Of a stretch of 7,681 nucleotides of DNA, positions 1-6,272 are shown piece after piece (the stretch's first letter is position 1; each line of letters opens with the position of its first letter). Below the pieces are notes generated by a model that saw only the letters and a list, made by a program, of their open reading frames with translations, was not told the DNA's origin and did not search any database. The DNA is from Candidatus Woesearchaeota archaeon. Lineage in GTDB: Archaea > Nanobdellota > Nanobdellia > Woesearchaeales > WAPJ01. The translations under genes were made by a program, and so were the position numbers. Location of the stretch: NCBI GenBank assembly GCA_015519985.1, contig WIAN01000043.1, forward strand, positions 1 to 7,681, read 5' to 3'.

Positions 1-2
1 AA

Positions 3-191
3 CCAATAGAAAACACAGTAAAAAAAACATTATTATTGTCTTATGAAAATTTTAAATTATTAATACCAAAATTAAAATTAACAGCACTAATATATTTTAT
101 ACTATTCTTAATATTTTTCATTCTTTCATTAAAAGAAAATCCTTTAAAGAAGATAAAATACAAGAAACGTCATAACAAAAAGAAACTTTAA
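3..191 (+). CDS. C-terminal end of a probable membrane protein (5' truncated by window)
   Basis: An open frame enters from the left edge and runs 62 codons to a TAA at 189-191. Its product has one strongly hydrophobic stretch at fragment residues 26-43, rich in Leu, Ile and Phe (core LIYFILFLIFFIL). A very basic tail containing KKIKYKKRH and KKK follows, so by the positive-inside rule the C-terminus should be cytoplasmic. Six of seven Ile codons are ATA, as in the other + strand genes here, and the A-rich strand also suggests + coding. It overlaps the 3' end of the convergent GTPase gene by 74 bp, which is a long tail-to-tail overlap. The single Arg codon in the tail is CGT, whereas AGA dominates in the window. 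Either point could mean the frame is fortuitous. No family is recognisable from this fragment. Confidence 0.45.
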   Translation, partial: PIENTVKKTLLLSYENFKLLIPKLKLTALIYFILFLIFFILSLKENPLKKIKYKKRHNKKKL

Positions 192-1257
192 CATCATTTT
201 TTTTAACAACTTCTTTTATTTTACTAATTTTATCTTCAAAAACTTTTTTACAATCAAAAAGATCACATTTAGAAAAATAAACAATAACTTTTTTCTTTTT
301 TAAAGTAATATTTTCAAACAATTTTAATTGTTCTTCAAAACTATAACTAAAAGAAGGATCAAAAACATAAACAACAACATCAGAATAAGAAATAATAATT
401 TCAGCTTTTTTCTCAATAACATTAGATTTTTCTCTATTCAAAGTTCCAGGAGTATCAATAAATTGAATTTTAAAAGAATCAACAACTTTCAAACCTAAAT
501 TTAATTTTTTTGTAGTAAAAGGATAAACATTAATTTCAGGATTAGCAGAAGTAACTTTTTTTAACAAAGTACTTTTACCAACATTAGGAAAACCAGCAAT
601 AGAAACAATAAAATAACCTTTCTTCAAAACAGGCAAAGTTTTCAAAAACTTTCTAAACTCTTCTAAAAAAACAAAACTATCATTAATCTGATTTAAAATA
701 CTATTACTTCTAGCAATAAAAGAATTTTTAACATTATTAATAAACCCTAAATCTTTAGTCCTGGAAAGTTTTCTTAAAGATTCTTTTTGCAAAGAATAAA
801 TTTTTTTATAAGCCCAAAAAAAATTACCAAGATGCTTTTTAACTTTATCAACATCATATTCTAAAGATAAAAGTTTAAAATTAACCTCGTCAATATCGGT
901 AATAAAAGGAAAAGAAGTAAAAACATTCTTCAAATTTTTTAACAAACTTTTAGAAAAAGCTTTAATACTTTCCCTAGCAATATGCCTTTCTTTAACAATA
1001 TCATCTTTATACTTTTTTTTTAACAACAACTTTTTTTTAAACCTCATAGCAGAAAAAGCATTTTTAATAATAACATCTTTCTTTTCGACAGGTTTAATTT
1101 TTTGAAAGTCAAAAGAATCAAAACTAACAGAAGGAACATTAGAATTAACATCAACAATATCAATACTTTCAATATTTTCAATATTTTTTATATCATCAAT
1201 ATTTTTTTTTAATTTAACATCATCTTTTTTCATAAAAGCATAGTAAAACAGCTTCAT
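118..1257 (-). CDS. NOG1-like GTP-binding protein with N-terminal extension
   Basis: This 379-aa protein is a GTPase of the Obg/NOG1 group. Visible motifs are the P-loop GFPNVGKST (222-230), the switch I segment PFTTK (246-250, a NOG1 hallmark), DTPG (268-271) and a G4 motif SKCD (329-332) where NKxD is usual. The helical stretch before the G domain (about 95-212) follows the NOG1 N-terminal helical domain, ending in FLEEFRKFLKTLP. NOG1 proteins act in large ribosomal subunit assembly in eukaryotes. The archaeal members are presumed to do the same; that role is inference here. Residues 1 to about 90 are an unusual extension: first Asp/Asn/Ile/Lys-rich and probably disordered, then strongly basic (KKKLLLKKKYK, 74-84), which could contact rRNA. 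ATG at 1257 gives the longest product; the in-frame ATG at 1233 (MKKDD) is an alternative. The gene is divergent from the polymerase-like gene. Ile codons are mostly ATT, unlike the + strand genes. Confidence 0.88.
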   Translation of the reverse strand: MKLFYYAFMKKDDVKLKKNIDDIKNIENIESIDIVDVNSNVPSVSFDSFDFQKIKPVEKKDVIIKNAFSAMRFKKKLLLKKKYKDDIVKERHIARESIKAFSKSLLKNLKNVFTSFPFITDIDEVNFKLLSLEYDVDKVKKHLGNFFWAYKKIYSLQKESLRKLSRTKDLGFINNVKNSFIARSNSILNQINDSFVFLEEFRKFLKTLPVLKKGYFIVSIAGFPNVGKSTLLKKVTSANPEINVYPFTTKKLNLGLKVVDSFKIQFIDTPGTLNREKSNVIEKKAEIIISYSDVVVYVFDPSFSYSFEEQLKLFENITLKKKKVIVYFSKCDLFDCKKVFEDKISKIKEVVKKNDVKVSFCYDVSCILSSLKDFLLMKE

Positions 1258-1267
1258 TTAAAATATT

Positions 1268-1288
1268 TACCAAAAGAGTACCAAAAGA
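1268..1288. repeat. Tandem 10-bp repeat TACCAAAAGA in the divergent promoter
   Basis: TACCAAAAGA occurs at 1268-1277 and again at 1279-1288, offset by 11 bp, which is about one helical turn. The pair lies between the GTPase start codon and a TATA-like element. The right copy abuts that TATA element in the position of an archaeal BRE for the + strand gene. On the - strand the pair lies where the GTPase transcript should begin. This geometry suits an operator for a regulator binding one face of the helix, but that is inference. Confidence 0.5.
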
Positions 1289-1297
1289 TATATAAAA
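1288..1297 (+). promoter_or_regulatory. TATA box for the polymerase-like gene (possibly used in both directions)
   Basis: ATATATAAAA is centred about 28 bases before the ATG at 1321. Archaeal TATA boxes sit about 26-27 bases before the transcription start, so transcription would begin at or next to the start codon. The mRNA would then be leaderless, which fits the lack of a Shine-Dalgarno sequence. Read on the - strand, the same AT core is about 36 bases before the GTPase ATG at 1257 and would give a leader of roughly 10 bases. The whole divergent spacer is only 63 bp, so the two promoters must share or overlap. Confidence 0.55.
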
Positions 1298-1320
1298 AAT
1301 AATATTATTACTAAAACATA

Positions 1321-4227
1321 ATGATAATAAAAAAAGTAAAAAATAGTTTTGAAGAATACCAATTAGATGAATTAAAAGAATTAGAAGAAGAAAAAAAATT
1401 CTTTTGCATAGATACAAGAATAAGAGACATAAAAGAAAAAAGTTATGCAATAAACTATTGTAAAACATTAGAAGATGATGAAAGCATAATAGTAATGGAA
1501 GAATTTCAACCATACATATTTATAAAATATCCTTTTGAAAATGTAAATGAAAAAATAGAATTTTTAAAAGAAAAAATAAAAAATGAGTTAGAAAATAACA
1601 ATATAAAAATAAAAAAAATAACAATAGAAGAATTTAAAAAAAACATAGAAGAAAAAAATAAAGAAAGAATAGGAATAATAAAAATAGAAAAAAAAGAAAA
1701 TAAAAATATAAATGAAACTATAAAAGAAAAAACAAATAAAAAAGCAGAAAATACAATTAAAATTTTAAAAATATACTTTGAAAATTTAAAAGACTACTTT
1801 GAAGCAAAAGAAATAATAAAAAACAATCCTCAACACTACATTGAATTATATTCAAAAACAAGTTTGAAAAAAAAATATTATGTAGAAAACAATCTAACAC
1901 CATTAACATTATGGAGTTCAAATTTGTATGCATTGCCAATGATGAGAGTAAAAGTATATTCTACAAACAAAATAATACAAGAAGACAATTTAACATATGA
2001 AAATCCAAACATATTAAGTTTTTCAACATACTATGAAGAATTCTTAGACAAAATATTATTGAAAGACAACAGCATAAAATCTTTAATATTAGTAGAAAAA
2101 AAAGAAGAAATAGAAAAATGCAAAATAATAACTTGGAAAAAAGAAAAAATAATAGGAGAAAATTGCAGAATAGAATATTCAGATTCAGAATTAGACTTAC
2201 TAAAAGAATTTGAAAGAACAATAGCATTAGAAAAACCAATAGTAATCTCAGGATATAATACAGACGAAGTTGATTTTCCAAGAATAATGAAAAGAGTAGA
2301 AAAATATCAAGGAAAAGTAGATTTTAAAATTTCAGACGACTTTTCAAAACCATACAAAGCAAGATTAGGATATACTTTAAACGGATTTGTACATTTAGAT
2401 TTAAAAAAAACAACAAAAAATTTAGAAATGTTAAAAGAATATGAAGAAATACACTATTTATTAGAAGAAAGCCAACTAAAAATAGAAGAAAACACTTTAG
2501 ACGAAATAGAAGAAAACAAATTATTATTAGCAACAACAAAAAAATTATATCCTTTGTTAGTAGAATTATCAAAACTAACATTAGAATCATTATTCGACAT
2601 TTCAAGATTTGAAAATTACAAGTTTTATCAAAGTTATTATGAAACATACACTTTAAAAAACAAAATATATTATGAAGAATATGTAGAAGATTATGAAGAA
2701 TATTCTCTTCCAAAAGTTAATGATATGTTATTTTCAAAAAACAACAATTTTGTAAAAAGTTTAATACAAATAAAATTTTTATACCCAATAATTTCTTTAC
2801 AAAAAAATGTTTCAAAAGAAATAATGAATTGTGATTGTTGTAAAAAAGAAAATGAAAGAATATGGTTTTGTGAAAAAAAAGTAAGTAATAATTTTAAAAT
2901 ATTAAAAAATATAATAGAACAATATGATTTATACCAAGAAATATTAGAAAAAAATCCAGTGTTGAAAAAAAATACAATGGTTTATTACAAGTCAAAAGTA
3001 TACGAATTATTGTTGAGGAGTTATGAACATTCAATAAGGAATAGAAAAAGCACATTGTATTTTCCAGAAGGAGACAGTATAATAAAAGAAGAAATAAAAA
3101 AAATAATAAAAACATTAGCAGAAAAAAACAATAATATAATAGCATTCAGCGAAGAATATTTATTTCTAAAACAAAAATTAGAAGAACAAAAAACAGAAGT
3201 GCAAGAGGAACAACAAGTTGAACAACAAAAAATAGAAGAGAAAAGTGAAAAAGAAATATTAGAAAAAAAAATATCAGAAACAAAACTAACAGAAAAACAA
3301 ACAAAAAACATAGAAGAAAATGATAAAAAGAATAATGAAGAAATAAAAAACAAAACTATAATAAGAAAAATAGATGGAATAATAAAAAAAGTAAATATTA
3401 AAATAGAAGATGTTGAAAAAAATCAAAGTATTATAGAAAGATTAAAAGAAGTAAAAGAAAATATCATAGAAGGAATAGAAGAATTTTTTACAAAAGAAAA
3501 AAACGAATTTGTATTTTCAGATTTAAAAAATTATTTTGAACAAAAAAATAAATATTTTAAAAACAAAATAATACAAGAAGAACTAATAGGAGGTTTTGTA
3601 TATAAATTAGAGGACAAAAATATAATAAATTATTCTTACATAACAAAAAATTATGAGTATAAAATAAAAGAAAAAAATAAGTTTAAAAATTATTGTAATT
3701 ATGCAATCCTATTAAGAGATACATTATCAAGAAAAATAATAGATTTGTTAAATAAAAAAATAGAAGAAAAAAACAATGAAGAAAAAAATGTAATTGAAAC
3801 AACCACAAAAATAGTAAATGAAAAAAACTTTAAAGAAGAAATAAAAAGCTTTTTAGAAAAAAAAATAAAAAAATTGTATGAAGACGCTATTGACTATAAA
3901 GATCTAATAATAACAAAAAAGTTGTATAGAAATTTAGAATTGTATGAAAAAGAAACCTTATTTGTAAAAGCAGCAGAAGAACTAAAATTGTTAGGATATG
4001 AGGTTAAAAAAAATTCAATAATTCCATACATAGTTGTAGAAGAAGATAAAAAAATAATAGTACCTACAAAAGAAAATTTTGATTTAATAAAACAAAAATT
4101 TTTTCACATTAACAAAGAATATTATTTGTACAAACAAATATATCCTTTAATAAAAAACATTTTAGAACATTTTAATCTAAAAGAAGAAATAGAAGAATTA
4201 TTTTACAAAATAAAAATGACAAATTAA
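1321..4227 (+). CDS. Family B DNA polymerase homologue, catalytically inactivated in both exonuclease and polymerase domains
   Basis: The 968-aa product follows archaeal PolB (compared from memory with Pyrococcus Pol) end to end. In the N-terminal domain, FQPYIF (62-67) matches FRPYIY. In the exonuclease domain, Exo I is LSFSTYY (232-238) where LAFDIET is expected, so Asp and Glu are lost. Exo II YNTDEVDFP (312-320) keeps its Asp (318). In Exo III the Tyr and Asp positions fall on D394 and E398. LSKL...SLFDISR (416-429) matches LSRL...LWDVSR. In the palm, motif A is QIKFLYPIIS (483-492) for DFRALYPSII, losing the catalytic Asp, and NVS (496-498) is kept. A Cys cluster (504, 506, 507, 517) follows. 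Motif B K...LLANSFYG becomes E...LLLRSYEH (562-570). Motif C YIDTD becomes AFSEE (608-612). The thumb (about 850-960) is well kept. Charged low-complexity inserts lie near 100-145 and 621-700. Polymerase activity is very unlikely. The long intact frame argues for a structural or DNA-binding role. It may belong with, or parallel, archaeal PolB2. Confidence 0.85.
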   Translation: MIIKKVKNSFEEYQLDELKELEEEKKFFCIDTRIRDIKEKSYAINYCKTLEDDESIIVMEEFQPYIFIKYPFENVNEKIEFLKEKIKNELENNNIKIKKITIEEFKKNIEEKNKERIGIIKIEKKENKNINETIKEKTNKKAENTIKILKIYFENLKDYFEAKEIIKNNPQHYIELYSKTSLKKKYYVENNLTPLTLWSSNLYALPMMRVKVYSTNKIIQEDNLTYENPNILSFSTYYEEFLDKILLKDNSIKSLILVEKKEEIEKCKIITWKKEKIIGENCRIEYSDSELDLLKEFERTIALEKPIVISGYNTDEVDFPRIMKRVEKYQGKVDFKISDDFSKPYKARLGYTLNGFVHLDLKKTTKNLEMLKEYEEIHYLLEESQLKIEENTLDEIEENKLLLATTKKLYPLLVELSKLTLESLFDISRFENYKFYQSYYETYTLKNKIYYEEYVEDYEEYSLPKVNDMLFSKNNNFVKSLIQIKFLYPIISLQKNVSKEIMNCDCCKKENERIWFCEKKVSNNFKILKNIIEQYDLYQEILEKNPVLKKNTMVYYKSKVYELLLRSYEHSIRNRKSTLYFPEGDSIIKEEIKKIIKTLAEKNNNIIAFSEEYLFLKQKLEEQKTEVQEEQQVEQQKIEEKSEKEILEKKISETKLTEKQTKNIEENDKKNNEEIKNKTIIRKIDGIIKKVNIKIEDVEKNQSIIERLKEVKENIIEGIEEFFTKEKNEFVFSDLKNYFEQKNKYFKNKIIQEELIGGFVYKLEDKNIINYSYITKNYEYKIKEKNKFKNYCNYAILLRDTLSRKIIDLLNKKIEEKNNEEKNVIETTTKIVNEKNFKEEIKSFLEKKIKKLYEDAIDYKDLIITKKLYRNLELYEKETLFVKAAEELKLLGYEVKKNSIIPYIVVEEDKKIIVPTKENFDLIKQKFFHINKEYYLYKQIYPLIKNILEHFNLKEEIEELFYKIKMTN

Positions 4228-4264
4228 AAAAACAAACAAAAAATATAGAAGAAAATAATAAAAA
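4228..4264 (+). repeat. Near-copy of an internal segment of the polymerase-like gene, just after its stop
   Basis: Bases 4228-4264 match 3293-3329 at 35 of 37 positions by hand alignment, and weaker similarity continues past them with small indels. The internal copy encodes the KQTKNIEEN part of the charged insert. The downstream copy would encode nearly the same residues but in a frame shifted from the gene, and it meets a stop soon after. It begins directly after the TAA at 4225-4227. The rest of the spacer to 4348 is A-rich with scattered stops and no T-run. It looks like a decayed or slippage-derived tail, so transcription probably continues into the next genes. Confidence 0.5.
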
Positions 4265-4348
4265 AAAACAATAAAGAAAAAATAACAGAAACAGAAAACA
4301 AATATAAAAATAAAATTGAAAAAATAGAAAAATAGAAAAAATAAAAAA

Positions 4349-4354
4349 GGTGAT
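4349..4354 (+). promoter_or_regulatory. Ribosome binding site GGTGAT setting a TTG start
   Basis: GGTGAT is the classic archaeal Shine-Dalgarno core, complementary to the AUCACC near the 16S rRNA 3' end. It lies 4 bases before TTG at 4359. The in-frame GTG at 4350 is inside this site and so cannot be the start it serves. It is the clearest ribosome binding site in the window; the other + strand genes have none that is visible. Confidence 0.7.
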
Positions 4355-4358
4355 ATTA

Positions 4359-4625
4359 TTGGCAAAAAAAACATTAGAAAATTCAATAGAAGAAAATAAA
4401 AAAAGCAAAAACAATAAGAATGAAGACAATAAAAATAATACAAACAGTAACAATAATGTTTCAAAAGAAGAATTAATAGGATATCATAAAGGAGCATTAA
4501 CAACACTATCAAAAGAAAGAGCAGAATTACAAAGATTATTACAAATAGTAGAACAATTAATGAAACATCACATTGTAGAATTAAAAAATTTAGGAGTAGA
4601 CATAACAAAACAAAAAAAAGAATAA
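4359..4625 (+). CDS. Small hypothetical protein, 88 aa, Asn/Lys-rich N-terminus and helical C-terminus
   Basis: The product starts AKKTLENS after the TTG-coded Met. A GTG at 4350 would add three residues, but it overlaps the GGTGAT site. The first 40 or so residues are low-complexity Asn, Lys, Glu and Ser and probably disordered. The last 48 look ordered: EELIGYHKGALTTLSKE leads into a Leu-rich amphipathic helix (ERAELQRLLQIVEQLMKHH), and the sequence closes with LKNLGVDI. This could be a short coiled-coil hairpin that dimerises. There are no Cys residues, transmembrane segments or catalytic motifs. The family is not recognised with confidence, and the pattern resembles small conserved hypothetical proteins of DPANN archaea (impression only). 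It lies 131 bp after the polymerase-like gene and 86 bp before the PUA gene, all on the + strand with no T-run between them, so co-transcription is likely. Confidence 0.75.
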   Translation: MAKKTLENSIEENKKSKNNKNEDNKNNTNSNNNVSKEELIGYHKGALTTLSKERAELQRLLQIVEQLMKHHIVELKNLGVDITKQKKE

Positions 4626-4711
4626 AAAATAAAATATAAAAAAACAATAGAAGAAAGATACAAAAAAATAAACAAATAAAATAAACAAAAATAAAAAAAT
4701 ATACGATTAAA

Positions 4712-5167
4712 ATGAGAACATTAAACAAAAAAGAAATAAAAAATTTATTTGAAAAAAACAAATTTATAAAAAAAGAAAAAATAAACAAAAAAGACATAAT
4801 AAGTTATGATGACAAAAAACAAATATATTATGTTAATAAAAAACCAATAATAATAAAAATAGAAGAAAAAAACATTCCTTTCTTAAAAGAAAAAGAACTA
4901 ATAGATTGGAGTTATTTTAAAAGCATAATAATAGATATGCCTGCTGTTCCATTCATATTAAAAGGAGCAGATTTGTTAAGACCAGGAATAGTAGAATATG
5001 AAAATTTTGAAAAAAACGCTGTTGTTTTAATAAAAGATGAAAAAAATAAAGTAAAACTTTCAGTAATGAAAACATTATTTTCATCTGAGGAAATTAAAAA
5101 TTTAGAAAAAGGAAAAATAGCAAAAAATTTGCATTATTTTAATGACAAATATTGGAAAGAAAACTAA
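4712..5167 (+). CDS. MCT-1/Tma20-like PUA domain RNA-binding protein
   Basis: The 151-aa product has the two-part layout of archaeal PUA proteins related to eukaryotic MCT-1 (MCTS1/Tma20). An N-terminal pre-PUA alpha/beta domain covers about residues 1-70. The PUA domain follows at about 70-147, with the signature MPAVPFILKGADLLRPGIV (76-94), a central VVLIKDE strand and SSEEI (124-128), closing with KGKIAKNLHYFND (133-145). Length and motif order are normal for the family. PUA domains bind structured RNA. Eukaryotic MCT-1 works with DENR in ribosome recycling and reinitiation, whereas the archaeal proteins lack an assigned function, so a translation role is inference. ATG at 4712 is the start because it gives the expected family length. 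No Shine-Dalgarno is visible upstream. It is the last gene of the probable + strand unit and faces the AbrB-PhoU gene across 28 bp. Confidence 0.88.
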   Translation: MRTLNKKEIKNLFEKNKFIKKEKINKKDIISYDDKKQIYYVNKKPIIIKIEEKNIPFLKEKELIDWSYFKSIIIDMPAVPFILKGADLLRPGIVEYENFEKNAVVLIKDEKNKVKLSVMKTLFSSEEIKNLEKGKIAKNLHYFNDKYWKEN

Positions 5168-5200
5168 TCTTTTTTAAAAATTTTATTTAAAAATTTTATT
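5168..5200. terminator. Convergent T-rich terminator containing a 13-bp-period repeat
   Basis: The 28-bp space between the PUA gene stop and the PhoU gene stop has T6 at 5170-5175 on the + strand. It also contains TTTAAAAATTTTATT twice (5173-5187 and 5186-5200, offset 13 bp), and the second copy runs over the PhoU stop codon. Each copy includes the palindrome AAAATTTT, so T-runs are read on both strands. Archaeal RNA polymerase terminates at T-runs, so this should stop both converging transcripts. Confidence 0.55.
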
Positions 5201-6200
5201 CTGAAAAATCAAAATTCAACCTTAAAATTTCTTCTAAATAAGAAGAAATATTAATCATTTTTTCATAAATTTGAGTTAAAACAACATCATCTTCTTTTAA
5301 CAATCTATCTTTAATTTTTTTTCTAAACTTTCTTATATTTTCATTAACTTCCAAATTCTTTCTTCTATAAGAAGATTTTTTATCGTTATAATAAATTTTT
5401 AAAACATCATTATATAAAGAATATAATTCTTTAACATTATCATAAATTTTTTGTCCTTCATAAAGTCTAAAAATTCTTTTTAACTCATCACCAACTTTTT
5501 CCAATTGAACTATAATACTCCAACTTTTAAATAAAGTTAAAATTGAAAAGTTACCTTTCAATTGAGAATCTAAAAGTTTTCTAATAACTCTAAAACCTAA
5601 AAAAGAAAGTTTATTAATACTTTTATCTCTTTCAATAGAAATAAGAATATAATCTGGCTTTTTATTATTTTTGTCATATTTAATATTATCTTTTTTATTA
5701 CTCTTATTATTTTTATCAATACTATTTTCAGAATATTCTAAAAGATCTAAAAACATACTTTTAATATTATTATCAATTTTAATAATAATATTTTTTAAAT
5801 TAACTTCATTAATGTTCAAATAATCTTTAGCAACCACAACATTATTTTCATTACTAACAATTTCTAAAGCTATAAGGTTTTCAAAAATTTTATGTATCAA
5901 ACTCATCTTTTTTTCTAAATCTTTAACTTTAATATTAATAGTATCATAACCTTCAATATAAGCGCTTATCAATTCTCTTTGTAATTGTTTTTCATTTTCA
6001 AAAACTAAATTTTTACTCAAATTATTTTTTATACTTTTTTCATCTTTTAAAGGAGAAATAATTAAACTTTCATTATCTTCAACAATTTTAACAGAACTTC
6101 CTTTTTTTAACTTATTATTTTTCATCCACGTTTTAGGAATGCTTACTACAAAAGAACTTTTACCAAAACTAATAATCTTTCTGTATTCCATGAAAAACAT
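5196..6200 (-). CDS. AbrB-PhoU fusion, probable phosphate uptake regulator
   Basis: The 334-aa product combines two domains. Residues 4-52 form an AbrB/SpoVT-type swapped-hairpin DNA-binding domain (YRKIISFGKSSFVVSIPKTW, then LKKGSSVKIV and LIISPL). From about 72 to the end the protein is helical and PhoU-like. The PhoU part has a first bundle (about 72-160), a Lys/Asn-rich low-complexity linker (161-182) and a second bundle with IERDKSINKLSFLGFRVIR (189-207) and LEKVGDELKRI (233-243). The latter follows the conserved metal-binding E...D pattern of PhoU. Such fusions are typical of archaea, where they are thought to link phosphate status to transcription. No Pst transporter genes are in the window. 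ATG at 6200 is chosen because a GAGGT site (6212-6216) precedes it by 11 bases; ATG at 6191 (MEYRK) is a possible alternative. Ile codons are mostly ATT. Confidence 0.82.
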   Translation of the reverse strand: MFFMEYRKIISFGKSSFVVSIPKTWMKNNKLKKGSSVKIVEDNESLIISPLKDEKSIKNNLSKNLVFENEKQLQRELISAYIEGYDTINIKVKDLEKKMSLIHKIFENLIALEIVSNENNVVVAKDYLNINEVNLKNIIIKIDNNIKSMFLDLLEYSENSIDKNNKSNKKDNIKYDKNNKKPDYILISIERDKSINKLSFLGFRVIRKLLDSQLKGNFSILTLFKSWSIIVQLEKVGDELKRIFRLYEGQKIYDNVKELYSLYNDVLKIYYNDKKSSYRRKNLEVNENIRKFRKKIKDRLLKEDDVVLTQIYEKMINISSYLEEILRLNFDFSE

Positions 6201-6211
6201 ATGTTGTATAT

Positions 6212-6216
6212 ACCTC
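6212..6216 (-). promoter_or_regulatory. Ribosome binding site GAGGT for the AbrB-PhoU gene
   Basis: On the - strand GAGGT lies 11 bases before the ATG at 6200 and 20 before the ATG at 6191, which favours the upstream start. The 72-bp gap to the 158-aa gene upstream has no strong T-run on this strand, so the two genes may be co-transcribed. Confidence 0.45.
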
Positions 6217-6272
6217 TTTATAAACTTTTCTATTTTTTAATTACTATAAAATAATAACAACATATTTTTGTT

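Noticed and set aside
2324..2713. Leu/Phe-rich - strand frames inside the polymerase-like gene (also 1757-1939, 1961-2281, 2894-3353)
   Set aside because: These are shadows of Lys/Glu-rich codons read in antisense. They resemble membrane proteins only because of base composition.
1321..4227. Reading the polymerase-like gene as an active DNA polymerase or as a pseudogene
   Set aside because: The motif A, B and C catalytic residues are replaced, which rules out normal activity. The uninterrupted frame and well-kept thumb and N-terminal landmarks argue against simple decay.
4228..4348. A CRISPR array or tandem-repeat locus in the A-rich spacers
   Set aside because: No regularly spaced repeat-spacer units are present. 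The repetition is simple A-rich sequence plus one duplicated segment.
4198..4797. A 199-codon hydrophobic open frame on the - strand
   Set aside because: It is the antisense of A-rich coding and spacer sequence. A-rich + strand reads as Phe/Leu/Ile-rich on the other strand. It spans two real + strand genes and has no initiation signal.
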